A stretch of 64,000 nucleotides of DNA from Rattus norvegicus (lineage: Eukaryota; Chordata; Mammalia; Rodentia; Muridae), in the NCBI RefSeq assembly GCF_036323735.1, contig NW_026947372.1, forward strand, positions 453,947 through 517,946. The letters are read 5' to 3'. Under the pieces are notes generated by a model that was not told the DNA's origin, did not search any database, and saw only the letters and a program-made list of their open reading frames with translations. Shown in pieces: positions 1 to 12,200 of this stretch (positions are counted from its first letter, which is position 1; each line of letters opens with the position of its first letter). The translations under genes were made by a program, and so were the position numbers.

Positions 1-857
1 CTGGAAGATAGATAGGGTAGTACTGATATCAAATGGGAGTAGAGAACCGAATTAAAAAATCCATGTTATACTTTGCTTTCCTGATGTCTTGTAATTTTTT
101 GGTAAAAAAAAGGATTTGGGAATTCATCATTTGAAATAGGTACACAGTAGTTACAGTGTTGTACTCATTCTATAGCTGGGCCCCCTTTGTGACCAAAATC
201 ATTGCAGAAAATTTAATTGGAAAACAGAATTTTTGATTACACAATGAGGAACATTTACAAAGTCCCCTATCAAGGAATTTACAGTAAGAAATTGAAATAC
301 AATGTTCATTCAATTAAAGGTTGTAGAGAAAATACTGGCATTTGGGATAGAGAGAAAACACAGAAAATTGAACTTTATGTCACAGGAATGAACCTGGGAA
401 TAAAAATATTATCTAGAAGTATTTCCTACAATCCATGTTCCTAAATCGTTTCTACCCATGCTAAGCCCCTGGCTAACTTTCTACATTCAGAGCATGTAAC
501 GACTAGAGAAGCAGAGAGAAGTCTCTACTTTAGAGTGATGTAGTACATACAGGTTTCCACTGTGTTTCCTGAGACATACCTGGTAAGGACACTCTCGAAT
601 CTGGTCAATGTAAGGAAGTGTTCAGCATGTAGATCACGGTAGTGCTCAGTGACATTATCATTAGAACCTCCCTGAAAACTCTCTTATAATCTGGTGACCC
701 CTAGCTCCTTCTGTTGTAGTTACTGCAACTGCCTCTCAGATTTTCCTTCAATACTCTAAGGTTTACTATTTGGCATAATTCAGAGACAATTTGGAAGTGA
801 GAAAAAAGAGGATGAAGGATATGAAATGGAGAGAAGGAAGCTGGCCTTCTGTCTTGG

Positions 858-864
858 TATAAAA
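858..864 (+). promoter_or_regulatory. TATA-like box of unit A
   Basis: TATAAAA preceded by the 'ccttctgtcttgg' context shared by all five units. The CRE-like element lies at 650-660, 208 bp upstream, which is shorter than the 231-232 bp in the other copies. Promoter function is inferred from the motif arrangement only. Confidence 0.3.
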
Positions 865-1379
865 AAACAAGGAAAAATATGTGGTGCTTTGGAAAGCTTA
901 GTATGTCCTTGTTAGGTGTTGAGGGGTAACTCTGAAGAGATAGTCTTTATCTTCGCCTTCCACATAAGGGAATCAGGAGTCGGGAGCCTCTCAGAAGCAT
1001 CTGGACTTCCCTGTTCTTTTGCTTTCTGGAAGTCAGATAGTTTATATCATTCATTTCTTTATTCCAAAGCCAAGTGTTGTAAATGGCACAGTTGTATCCC
1101 TGACAGGTCATGGACTTTATACTTTTTGTCAAAAAGAGAAAGTTACTAAGGAAGATGGGATGGACAAGCATTATGTCCTCAGCTCAGAGTAAACTCTTCA
1201 ATGTTTTGGATACCTATAGTGCAGTTTCTGTCTGATACTTCTATCTGGGAGAGAGAAGTGCTCTAGTTCAGATATCATCATCTTAGTCTTACCATTTGTA
1301 TTACTCTGACTATCATTGTAGATTTCCAAGTCAATAGGTATAATTAGTTGGCAGTTTACTTTTACTTAATATCTTTCAT

Positions 1380-1950
1380 TTTTTTGGAATTTTTTTTGCT
1401 TTTTTAACTGGATGTTTCTATATTTTCATTTAAAATGTTATTTCCTTTCCCAGTTTCCTGCCTAAAAGATCTTTAACTGGTTACCCTGCCCTTCTACTAT
1501 AACCCTCCTTATTACCCCTTGACATTACCTTGAACTTGGAGTCAAACCTAGGGAGGACCAAGGACTTCTCCTTCCATTGGTGCCCACGAAGTCCATCCTC
1601 TTCCACATATGCAGTTGGAGCCATAGCTCTGTCCATGTACATTCTTTGAATATTGTTCTAGTATCAGAAAGCTCTGGTTCATTGGCATTGTTGTTCTTAT
1701 AGCGTTAAAGCCCTTCAGCTCTTGTAATCTTTTTTTAAAATATAAAAACAAGAAGTCCATTTCCAGTTTACTGGTATGCCACTAGCATTCACTTCTGTAT
1801 TTGTATAATCTAGCTGTGTCTCTCAGGAAATATCTATATTTGACAGAATGCATTTCTTACCTCCGTCAATTTTGTGTAGTTTCGGTGGCTGATGTATGTA
1901 TATGTACTTTTGTTGGCTCCTACAGCTATAATTTTAGCTGGAATTTTAAC
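1380..1950 (-). mobile_element. Old L1 3'UTR inside unit A
   Basis: The stretch 'aactggatgtttctatattttcatttaaaatg', the 'ggaccaaggacttctccttcc' region and 'agctgtgtctctcaggaaa' match the reverse complement of rodent L1 3' untranslated sequence (compare 42200-42700). The same fragment sits at the same place in units C and D, so it was present before the units were duplicated. Confidence 0.7.
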
Positions 1951-2155
1951 ATGAATTCTGCGCATCTAGGTCAAGACTGTAGAATCCACAAATGGCAACA
2001 CCAATTAGACTCCATCCTGTTCTTTTGAAACTACTTATATTGAGGCTTCACTGGTCCTCAAGTCATTCCTCTCGCTGCCCATCCTCCTATATCTTATGTT
2101 TGACTTTAATAACGATCATGGTAAAATATCCAAAACCCTCAAGTATGGCAATGAA

Positions 2156-3075
2156 ACACAGGAAGGTAGAAATTGCGGAACTGATATCAAGTGGGACTAG
2201 AGAAACGAATTAAATAGTCCATGTGGTACTTTCATTTATTAATGTCTGGTAATTTTTTGATAAAATAAGGATTTGGGAGTGTGTCATTGAAGTATGTATA
2301 CAGTATTTACACTGTTATGCTCATTCTATAATTGGGCCACTTCTGTTGCCAAAAATCATTGCAGAAATGGAATTGGAAAAAAGAATTTTTGAGTACACAT
2401 TCAGGAATATTATAAAGTCCCCTACCATGGAATGTACAATAAGAAAATATAATATAATATTCATTCCATTACAGGACTATAGGGAAAAACCTAGTGTTTG
2501 GGAAACTGATAAACCTGAGAAAATTGAACTATAGGCCATAGGAATGGACCTGGGAATAAAATTATTATCCATATTAATCTCCTCCACTCTAGGTTCCTAA
2601 ATCTTTTCTACCAATGCCTCGTCCCTAGCTATCTTTCACCATTCAGAGCATGTAATCATTAATGAAGCCAAGAGAATTCCCTAGCTTTAGAGATACAGTA
2701 TGTAAAGTTTTCCACTGTGTCACAGGAGACACTCCTGTAAAGTGCACCCTTGAATCTACTCAACGTTAGTAAAGCAGTTCAGCAGGTAGTCCATGGCAAT
2801 TCTCAGTGATATCATCATTAGGCCCTCCCTGAAAAATCCCTTACATCCTGGAGAGCCCCAGCTTCTTCTGTGATGTCAAAAGTGTTGTCGTGTCTTCAAC
2901 TGCACCTCGGATATTCCTTCAGTACCTCTAGGATTTACCAATTAGCCTTCTGTTAAGAGTAAACAGCCATTTGGAAGGGAGAACAAAGAGGATGAAGATA
3001 TCAGAGATGGGGAGAAGGAAGCTGGCCTTCTGTCTTGGCATAAAAGTAAACAAGAAATATGTGGATCTTGGAAAA
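2156..3075 (+). repeat. 2.2-kb tandem unit, copy B (partial)
   Basis: It repeats copy A from 'ggaaggtagaaattgcgg' onward at an offset of about 2155 bp. It keeps the CRE-like pair (2807-2817 and TGATGTCA at 2871-2878) and a degenerate TATA-like CATAAAA at 3039-3045. Near 3075 it leaves the unit sequence and enters the 30-bp-repeat block instead of continuing into the L1 3'UTR. Copy E makes the same switch at the same place. An open frame at 2971-3249 is probably fortuitous. Confidence 0.75.
2807..3045 (+). promoter_or_regulatory. Promoter-like cassette of unit B
   Basis: A CRE-like 'tgatatcatca' starts at 2807, TGATGTCA lies at 2871-2878 and CATAAAA at 3039-3045. The 232-bp spacing from the first motif to the TATA-like motif is also found in D and E, and is 231 in C. 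Such TGA(C/T)(G/A)TCA variants can bind CREB/CREM-type factors, but that role is inference. Confidence 0.3.
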
Positions 3076-5478
3076 ACACCCTGGGAAGATGGCTTTAATT
3101 CTTTTGTTCTATGGGTTCACCAAGCTCATGGAGAAGTTGCTGAACATCCTAAAGACCTTTTTCCAGATGGTAAAGTTTCTAGATACCCCTTATTAGATTT
3201 TGATGGTCCTGGGGATTGTATGGCTGATGGTAAATGTTTCCCAGAATGAGTGCTAGAGCCAGGTTGATGTTTAGATGCTTTAGAAGACATGGAAATTTTT
3301 TATATACTTAGGCCAATGGCACAAGGTCTACATGATTTTTTTTTTCGATGTGGACTGTCCATCAGACCTTTGTAAATATTAAAAAATGGTTTTGTATCTT
3401 TGAAGTGTAATTTGCACAATGACAAATCACTTTGAGCATGGAGAACACTTTCTGTAGCACTAGAGAGGGGTGAAGAAATTCCCTGAAACCTAGAGCAGAT
3501 GGTGAACATGCCTTTTCAGTTGAAGGAGGAGTTACTTGAGCATCTGGGACAATATGGAATGTCCAGCATGCCCTTGTAAGGATTGGCAACTTTCCACAAT
3601 TCCTTAGTCTTTTTTGAAAATTCGATGTCCCTTTGGACAGATGGAGAATGTGTGAGACTCACCTGAGGAGTAGTTGTAGCTTTTGGTGTCTCTTTGGCAG
3701 CAGAAGATGGCACAAGATCCCTTTTGGCATAAGGGGGAAGGTTGAAACTGTCTCCCTTAGAGAAGAAATTTCTAAAGACTCCATCAAAAGGATAAAATCT
3801 TAACCCTTTGTTTCTAGAAACTCGATGCCTGTGGCCCAATTTGATATATGGAGAATGTCAAGTATTTCTCCACAAAGTGGACATGTGAAATAAATCTAAT
3901 TGGGTAGATGGGGATAGTTGTAAAGCATGCTGTTCAGATGCAGTAGATCCTACGACATCCTTCTCACATGAGGAAGGTCTTAATGTATCGTGTATATATG
4001 TGGAAATACTGACTGTGATGTCAGAATGGGGGGAATGTATTAGAGCTACCTCTGAGATGTGACCTCTCCTACAGAAACAGGGCCATATGTGAGAGGTCTG
4101 AGACTCTCATGAGCAGATAAGGAGGTTCTAGACATCGTTGTGTAACTGTGTAAGTTCCAAGAAAAATTTCCTCTGCAGGAAAAATGGAAAGAGACTTTCA
4201 TATTGAAGTATTGAAGTGTCAGGTTCCCTACCCTGCTTGATAGGCAAAACAGGTTCCAAGGCCCCTTCAGGAGATAAGGTAAAATTGAAAGGCTTTTAGG
4301 TATTTGGCAGTTGTTCTGTGTCAGTTTGTGGGTATAAAGAAGGACTGGAAACCCTTTGTGCATATTTGGAAGAGTGTGTAGCATCTTCTGTAGTTGGGGA
4401 AGATGGCTGATCTTGAGGAGATTAAGAAGTTCCTATAGTCATCTGTGAAGTTTGCGGAGGTCATATCCATTCTTTGCACAAATGGAATCCAAGGAATCCC
4501 ATTCCTCAGATGTCCAGGATGCTACAGACACTGGTGTTTGCATATCATGTTCCCCTACTCCTCGTTGACATATGGTTGGATCCATAACCTTCTCTACAGA
4601 TGCAATATGTCCTAGAACATCTTTTGTACATATGTTGCGTCCACAAGCCATTTCTGTATATGTGGCTGTGGGTAGAACTCCTTTTGTAGATGTTTCTTGT
4701 CCTGCAGTCTCTTTTTGAGATAGAGTACTACTCAGAGAATCATGCTCAGTTTTGGGAAATTCTAGCATCTCTGATGTACATGTGGAAAATTTTGGAGCCC
4801 CTCTTTTCAGGACAGAATGACATAGAGGAGGAAGTGTATGTTTTATCTTCTCTGTACATTGTATCAATATGGAGTCTGCATGGCTCATTGACAGTGTGTT
4901 ATGATAAACTTCTCTCTTTTGGGCCTGATGACAAGTCAGGAGGGTCCTTTTTGGTGGTAGAGGATATTTGAATATTTCTCTGTTTTATAGGGACATTGGA
5001 AGTACTGGGGGAGATGGTGAGGTTGCTAGATCATATTTTTTATGTGAAGAAGGCACAAGAGTTCCTTATGTGGACTCACAATTTTCTAACATATCTTGTG
5101 TGGGTGTGGAACTCTCAAGAGCCCTTTCAAAAACTGGCAATCATTCTTGATCTAATGGTGTACATGCAGAAAGTTTTGTCTCTGCTTGGGCTGTTATGTG
5201 TGTTATGAGGTTGACTTGAGGATTTATGACTGTATTTTGCCCCCCTTGGATCATAAGTGATGATTTAAGTCCTTTTTTAATAGTAGAGGACTTTGAAGTT
5301 CCTCTTGGATTAATAGGGATTTCAGAAATCCCCGTTGTCAGCAGAATCAGTTTTCAACTCATTTTACCCGAAGCAGATTGCATAAGGCACTTTGGTGGAG
5401 ATGGGGGACATTTTGAGTGTCTTTGTGAGTGGACATAGCTCTCTGCCATGCTTTGGCAGTAGGCGAAGGTATTAAAGT
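3075..5478 (-). pseudogene. Decapeptide-repeat (30-bp repeat) block, copy 1, main part
   Basis: I do not recognise this gene. On the minus strand the DNA runs in 30-bp steps. From about 4025 down to 3600 one frame reads as successive 10-residue units such as HSPHSDITVS, PSSCEKDVVG, STASEQHALQ, LSPSTQLDLF, PPYAKRDLVP, SSAAKETPKA and SPSVQRDIEF, with Ser/Thr/Pro at unit positions 1-4 and often Lys at 5. A second open stretch, 4439-4888 (149 codons), shows the same period with motifs such as TKGVLPTATY and TKDVLGHIAS. The frame is broken by a stop near 3857 and by several shifts, so as it stands it cannot make one protein. The equivalent block at 38215-40746 is also broken. The minus strand was preferred because the repeat register is kept there. 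A non-coding satellite origin, or transcription from the plus strand behind the TATA-like box at 3039, remains possible. Confidence 0.5.
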
Positions 5479-5488
5479 CTCGTGTTGA
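5479..5488. repeat. Left target-site duplication of L1 tail
   Basis: CTCGTGTTGA at 5479-5488 is repeated exactly at 6620-6629 on the other side of the L1 insertion. Confidence 0.9.
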
Positions 5489-6619
5489 CTCCTCCATTGT
5501 TGGTGGGATTGCAGACTGGTACAACCATTATGGAACTCAGTCTGGAGGTTCCTCAGAAAATTGGACATTGAACTGCCTGAGGATCCAGCTATACCTCTCT
5601 TGGGCATATACCCAAAAGATGCCCCAACATATAAAAAAGACACGTGCTCCACTATGTTCATAGCAGCCTTATTTATAATAGCCAGAAGCTGGAAAGAACC
5701 CAGATGCCCTTAAACAGAGGAATGGATACAGAAAATGTGGTATATCTACACAATGGAATATTTCTCAGCTATCAAAAACAATGACTTTACGAAATTCATA
5801 GGCAAATGATTGGGACTGGAAAGTATCCTCCTGAGTAAGGTTACCCAATCGCAGAAAAACACACATGGTATGAACTCATTGATAAGTGGCTATTATCCCA
5901 AATGCTTGAATTACCCTGGATGCCTAGAACAAATGAAACTCAAGACGCATGATGAAAATGTGAATGCTTCATTCCTTCTTTAAAAGAAGAACAAGAGTAC
6001 ACTTGGCAGGGAATAGAGAGGCAAAGATTAATACAGAGACAGAAGGAACACCCATTCAGAGCCTGCCCCACATGTGGCCCATACATACACAGCCATCAAA
6101 TTAGACAAGATGGATGAAGCAAAGAAGTGCAGGCAGACAGGAGCCGGATGTAGATCGCTCCTGAGAGACACAGCCAGAATACAGCAAACACAGAGGCGAA
6201 TGCCAGCAGCAAACCACTGAACTGAGAATAGGACCCCCGTTGAAGGAAACAAAGAATGAACTGGAAGAACTTGAAAGGGCTCGAGACCCCATATGAACAA
6301 CAATGCCAAGCAACCAGAGCTTCCAGGGACTAAGCCACTACCTAAAGACTATACATGGACTGACCCTGGGCTCCAACCTCATAGGTAGCAATGAATATGG
6401 TAGTAAGAGCACCAGTGGAATGGGAAGCCCTGGGTCCTGCTCAGACAGAACAGCCAGTGAACTAGATTGTTCAGGGTAGGGCGGCAATGCGGGGAGGATG
6501 GAGAGGGGAACACCCAGAAGGAAGGGGAGGGGGAAGGGTGATGTTTGCCTGGAAACCGGAAAGGGAATAACACTGGAAATGTATATAAGAAATACTCAAG
6601 TTAATAAAAAAAATATAAG
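5489..6619 (+). mobile_element. 5'-truncated L1 (ORF2 end plus 3'UTR)
   Basis: The insert begins inside the last part of L1 ORF2 ('ttggtgggattgcagactgg', 'gcatatacccaaaagatgcc', 'tggtatatctacacaatgga'). It continues through the end of ORF2 and a rodent L1 3'UTR, and ends in 'aataaaaaaaatata', an A-rich tail with a polyadenylation signal. It is 1131 bp long and flanked by a perfect 10-bp target-site duplication. It interrupts the 30-bp-repeat block, which resumes at 6630. The homologous block at 40600-40650 lacks it, so insertion followed the duplication of the block. Confidence 0.92.
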
Positions 6620-6629
6620 CTCGTGTTGA
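6620..6629. repeat. Right target-site duplication of L1 tail
   Basis: CTCGTGTTGA, identical to 5479-5488. Confidence 0.9.
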
Positions 6630-6745
6630 AAGGGGGCAGGACTTAATACATTTGTGGAATATGGAAATCAATGAGATTACCTTTTAAGCAGAAGATTTTC
6701 AGACCTCTTTATTTGATGGGACCTGTTTTACCTCCCCTTGACCAG
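6630..6745 (-). pseudogene. Decapeptide-repeat block, copy 1, remainder
   Basis: This aligns with 40632-40746 in the second copy ('gggggca', 'gagattaccttt', 'cctctttgtctgatggg', 'cctccccttga'). With 3075-5478 it makes a block of about 2.52 kb, against about 2.53 kb in copy 2. Homology ends near 6745, after which the two loci carry different sequence. Confidence 0.6.
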
Positions 6746-7420
6746 AGGGGTCTTCTCCAACAGATTTGGAGGAGAATTGGAAAGACTGGAGACATGTAGG
6801 ATTGGGAATTAAAATTTGAAACTCCTTTGGAAACTCCGTGGGACAGAAGAGTGAGCAATACTGAGACCTCAGATAAGGAGAGACTGCCACCTCTGCCCAC
6901 CTGTTTCCCACATCCCTAGCCCAAGAGGAAACTGCATAGTGCCTCTGAACACATGTATATAGGAGCAGTCAAGCTGCAGGAGCCCTGCAGTCCAAACTTC
7001 ATCTGGATCAGAACTACTCCAAACAGCATCCTACACCCAAATCTCCTGTGGGGTTGGTCAGTCTGAGACCATCACAGGGACGGAAACGCCTGAGAACTCT
7101 GCTCACATTCCTGACTAAAGAAAAAAACAAAAACAAAAACAAAAACAAACAAACAAACAAACAAACACCTAGCTCCATCTGGGCCTCCTGTGCATAGGGA
7201 AATAGGAGCAGTAGGATCTGGACGTTTCTGGTTGTGCCTCTCATATAGAGCTGAAAGTCAGCCCGATTTTTCCATATTGGCTGTAAACAAATAATTTTCT
7301 GTGCCTTGGAAAGGGTTTAAAATATTTTCATTAACTTTTGATATGAAATTAGATAGGACTTTGAGAAAAAAGGGGCAGAGAGGCCCTAGAATGTATGTAT
7401 TTAAAATTCTTTTGCTTTCT
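6746..7420 (+). mobile_element. L1 5'UTR-like sequence, plus orientation
   Basis: 'gtcaagctgcaggagccctgcagtcc', 'ctgtggggttggtcagtctgagacc' and the (AAAAC)n/(AAAC)n run at 7118-7168 resemble a rodent L1 5' region in plus orientation. Both ends are vague, and 7260-7420 is unassigned. It points away from the minus-strand L1 that follows. Confidence 0.4.
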
Positions 7421-8762
7421 AGAGTCTAACTTCTTAAGTTCTTTGTATATTTTGGATATTACCCACTACCAGATAAAGGATTGGTAAAAATATTTTCCAA
7501 ATCTGTTGGTTACAGTTTTGTCCAAATGATGGTGTCTTTAGCCTTACAGAAGCTTTGCTGTTTTATTAGTCCTATTTGTCAATTTTTGAACTTACACTCT
7601 ACGTCTTTGGTTTTTTGTTCAGGAAATTTTCTCCAGTGCCCTTGTGTTCAAGACTCATTCCCACCTTTTCTTGTTTTAGTTTGAGTGTTTCTGGTTTGAT
7701 GTGTAGGTCCTTGATTCACTTGTACTTAAGCTTTGTACATGGCCATAAAAATGGGATAATTTGGATTCTTGTACATGCTGACTTAACAGTTGAACCAGAT
7801 GATTTTTGGAAAATGCTATGTTTCTTCCTTTGGTTTTATATCTTTTGCCAAATATCAAATGATAGGTGTGTGGGTTCATTTCTGGGTCTTCAACTCTATT
7901 CCACTGGTCTATCCATCTGTCTCTGTACCAATACCGTGCAGTATTTATCACTATTGCTCTGTAATTCTGCTTGATATCAGGGGTGATGATTCCCCCAGAA
8001 GTTCTTTTATTGTTGAGGATAGTTTTTGCTATCCTGGCTTTTTCTTATCCCAAATGAATTTGCAAATTGCTCTTTCTATCCCTGTTAAATAAGTGAGTAG
8101 GAATTTTGATGGATATCGCATTGAATGTGTACATTTATTTTGGCAAAATGGTCATCTTTACTATATTAATCCTGTCAATCCATGAGCATGGAAGCTGTTT
8201 CTATCTTCTGAGATCTTCCTCAATTTCTTTCTTCAGATACTTGAACTTCTTGTCATACAGATCATTCACCTGCTTGGTTAATCTCACACCAAGATATTTT
8301 ATATTATTTGGAACTGTTGTGAAGTGTGTGGTTTCATTATTTTCTTTCTCAGCCTGTTTATCCATTGAGGAGAGGAAGGCTCCTGGTATGTTTGAGTTAA
8401 TTTTATACCCTGACACTTTGCTGAAGTTATTTTTCAGGTTAAGAAGTTCTCTGGTGGAACTTTTGGGGTCACTTAAGTATCTACTATCATATCATCTGTA
8501 TAAATAGTGATATTTTGATATCTTCTCTTCCAATTTGTATCCCTTTGACCTCCTTTTGTTGTCTGGTTTCTCTGGCTATGACATGGTGGCCTGTTTTGAA
8601 TAAGTAGGGAGAGAGTGGGCAGCCTTTTCTAGTCCTGATTTTAGTGAGATTGCTTCAAGTTATTCTCCATTTAGTACGATATTAGCTAGAGGTTTGCTGT
8701 ATATTTCTTTCACTATGTTTAGAAATGGGCCTTAAATTCGTGATCTCTCCACGACTTTTATT

Positions 8763-8768
8763 CTGAAG
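8763..8768. repeat. Target-site duplication (left) of solo LTR
   Basis: CTGAAG, repeated at 9218-9223. The L1 reading frame sequence resumes directly after the second copy. Confidence 0.85.
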
Positions 8769-9217
8769 TTTCATGCCCACCTCGCCCGGCAAGGAAGACA
8801 CAACAAGGTCCGATTTTTCTCTACAGCCTTTATGGCAGGACCACCTCTTTGGTGATACAGGGACCTCTAGTGGCAAAAGCACTTACCTTATATACACAAC
8901 AGGCTGTGGCTATGCTAATTATCCTTCAGGGATTGGCGGAGAATGAATCACCCCACTATCACCCCTGCTACTTTTTCTTCAGGGATTGGCAGCGCATGAA
9001 TTCCTCATTAGTTTATTACCATCCCATCGAACTGACGCCAGGTGCAAAACCCGCACATGTGCAGTATCGTTGATCACCACAGGAGGGCACCGGATCACCT
9101 CATTATCCTATAGCCACCCTGGCAATGGGACAAGCCTGCGCATGCACAATAAATCGTTTTCTACCAGACGGGACTGGATGTAGTCACCATTAATGTTTTA
9201 CCTCAACACTCCCTACA
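8769..9217 (-). mobile_element. Solo LTR, ERVK/IAP-like, minus orientation
   Basis: This 449-bp insert interrupts L1 ORF2 and is flanked by a 6-bp duplication, the size expected for ERVK-class elements. Read on the minus strand it begins TGTAGGGAG. It carries ATAAAG-type signals followed by a segment (about 8830-8780) resembling the R/U5 of intracisternal A-particle LTRs ('ccttgttgtgtcttccttgc'). No internal viral genes remain, as expected after LTR-LTR recombination. The subfamily is not named. Confidence 0.8.
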
Positions 9218-12200
9218 CTGAAGTGTTGTTGAATATTGTCAAATGCTTTCTCAGCATATAATGAAATGGCATGTGTTCTTATCTTTGAGTTTGTTTACAT
9301 GTTGGATAACATTGACAGTTTTCTGTATATTAAATCATCCCTGCATCCCTGATAATGATGGATGATTGTTTTTTAGATTCGGTTCGCAAGAATTTAATTG
9401 AGTATTTTTGCATCAATATTCATAAAGGAAATGGGTCTGAAGTTCTCTTTCTTTGTTGGGTCTTTGTGTGGTTTAGGTATAAGAGTAATTTTGGCTTCAT
9501 AGAAGCAATTTGATAGTACTCAATTTCAATTTTGTATACTAGTTTGCACAGTATTTGTATGAAGTCTTCTATGAATGTTTAATGAGATTCTGCCCTGAAC
9601 CCATCTGGAACTGGGTTCTTTTTGTTTGGGAGATCTTTTATAACTGCTTCTATTTTTTTAGGATTTATGGGGTGTTGAGATAGTTTATTTGATCCTGATT
9701 TAACCTTGCTACCTGGTATTTGTCTAGAAAATTCTCCATTTCCTCCAGATTTTTCCAGTTTTCTGTATATAGACTTTTATAGTGGAATCTCCTGATTTTT
9801 GGAATTTCTTCAGATTCTGTTGTTGTGTATCCCTTTTCATTTCTGATTTTGTTAATTTGGATACATTCTCTGTGACCATGGGTTAGTCTGGCTAAGGGGT
9901 TATATATCTTCTTGTTTTTCTCAAAGAAACAGCTTCTGCTGTTTTTGATTCTTTGTAAAGTCCCTTTTGTTTATACTTGGTTCATTTCAGCCCTGAGTTT
10001 GATTATCTCTTGCCTTCTACACCTCTTGGATTCACTTATTTCTTTTTGTTCTAGAGCTTTTACGTGTGCTGAGAAGCTGCTGATATAGGCTCTCTCCTGT
10101 TTCTTCTCCCAAGCATTCAGAGCTATAAGTTTTCCTGTTACCACTTCTTTCATTGTGTGACATATGTTTGGAAATGTTGTATCTTCATTTTCATTAAGTT
10201 CTAAGAAGTCTTTAATTTCTTTCTTATTTCTTCCTTGACTAAGTTGTCATAGAGTAGAGAATTGTTCAATTTCCACGTATACGTGAGTTTTCTGTCATCA
10301 TTGTTATTGTTGAAGATCAGTTTTTCTGTGTGGTGATCTGATAGAATGCATGGGATTTTTTCTATCTTGTTGCATATGTTGAGGCCTGTTGAGTGACCGA
10401 TTATATGGTAAATTCTGGAGAAGGTTCAATGAGGTTCTGAAAATAATGTATTTATAGGATGGAATGTTCTATAAATATCTGATAAATTAATTTGGTTCAT
10501 AATTTCTGTTAGTTTCTCTACATCTCTGTCAAATTTCTGTTTCCATGTTCTCTCCAGTGATGAGAGTGGGGTTTTGAAATCTCCTACTATTATCTATCAT
10601 GTGAAGTGAAATGTATGCTTTGTACTTTAGTAAGGTTTCTTTTATGAATGCATGTGCCCTTTCATTTGGAGTATAGATACATATGATTGAGAGTTCATCT
10701 TGGTGGATTTTTCCTTTGATGACTATGATGTCATCATCCTCTTTATCCTCCTTAGAAAGTCATGTCCTTCCTTATCTCTTTTTTAAAGACTTTTAGTTGA
10801 AAGTCAATTTTATTTGATATTATAATCTAACTTCAGCTTGGTTCTTCAGGCAATTTTCTTGGAATTTTTTTTTCCAGCCATGTACTCTGAGGTAGTATTC
10901 ATCTTTGTCTCTGAGGTGTGTTTCCTGCCTACAGCAAAATGCTCAATATTCTTTATGTATACATTCTGTAAGTCTGTGTCTTTTCATTGGAGAATTGAGC
11001 CCATTGATCTTGAGAGATATTTATTTTTCTAGTTAGAGGTAGAATTATCTTTGTCTCACTTTTCATTTCCTTGCAAGGAAATAATATCCTTGTTTTTGGT
11101 ATGATGTATTTTCTCTCCTTGTGTTGGAGTTTTCCATTTATTATCTTTTGTAGGCCTGGATTTGCTGAAAGAGATTGCATACATTTGGTTTTGTCATGGT
11201 ATATCTTGGTTTCTCTGTCTATGTTACTTGACATTTTTACTGGATTCAATACCCTGCTCTGTCGATTTTGCTCTCGTAGAGACTATTTGATATCTGTCCA
11301 GGATATTCTCACTTTCATAGTCTCTGGTGAGAAGTCTGGTGTAATTCTTATAGGTCTCACAATATATGTCACTTGGAACTTTTGCTTGCTGCTATTAATA
11401 TTCTTTCTCTGTTTTGCACATTTCGTGTTTTGACTATTTTGTGATGGGAGGAATTTCTCTTCTGCTCGAATCTATTTGGAGTTCTGGGGCTTCTTGTTTG
11501 TTTATGGGCATCACTTTCAATAGGTTAGGGAAGTTTTCTTTTATAATTTTTTGAAGGTATTTACTGCCCCATTAACTTGGAAGTCATCTCTTTCTTCTAT
11601 ATCTATTAACTCAGGTTTGAACTCTTCATTTTGTCCTGGATTTCCTGTATGTTTTGGTCCAGGAACTTTTTGTTTTTACATTATCTTCATCAGTTGTGTC
11701 GATGATATCTATGGAATCTCCTGCCCCTGAGATTCCTCTTCTATCTCTTGCATTTTGTTGGTGATTCTTGTACCTACGTCTCCTTGTCTCTTCCTGTGTT
11801 TTTCTATCTCCATCTTTGTCAACTTTTTGCTTTTTTTATTATTTCTATTTCTATTTTCAAGTCGTTCACCTGTTTCGTCATGTTTCCTGCAATTCTTTCA
11901 TTGATGTTTGTGTTTCCTCTGGAAGGGCTTCTACTTGTTCACTTGTGTTTTCCTGCATTTTACTGAAGGAATTCTTTAGGTTTCTCTCAAAGTCCTCCAT
12001 CATTACCAACAAATGTGATTTTAAATCTAAATCTTGCTTTTCTGGTGTGTTTAAATATCCAGTATTTTCTTAGGTGGGATAACTGGGCTCTGCTGATGCC
12101 AAGTAGTATTGGTTTTTGTTACTTAGATTTCAAGCTTGCCCCTGGTGTTCGTTTGTCTTGCTGCTTCTGAGAGTGACTTACCCTGGTGTAGTCCTCTGTG

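Larger units (their letters stand above)
1..2155 (+). repeat. 2.2-kb tandem unit, copy A
   Basis: First of five copies of a unit that also begins near 2156, 28930, 35100 and 37290. Landmarks shared with the others, in order, are a 'gatttggga' stretch near 110-120, a 'cattcaattaaagg' stretch near 310, a 'tttccactgtg' stretch near 555, a CRE-like 'gtgacattatcatta' at 649-663 and 'ggccttctgtcttggtataaaa' ending at 864. Its distal part (about 1380-1950) is an old L1 3'UTR in minus orientation, also present in copies C and D. The window edge cuts its left end. No convincing coding frame exists; ORFs here are below 80 codons and are not conserved between copies. Confidence 0.75.

Noticed and set aside
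2971..3249. 92-codon plus-strand ORF spanning unit B and the block
   Set aside because: It starts upstream of the TATA-like box, and the homologous stretch in copy E has in-frame differences and no conserved ORF.
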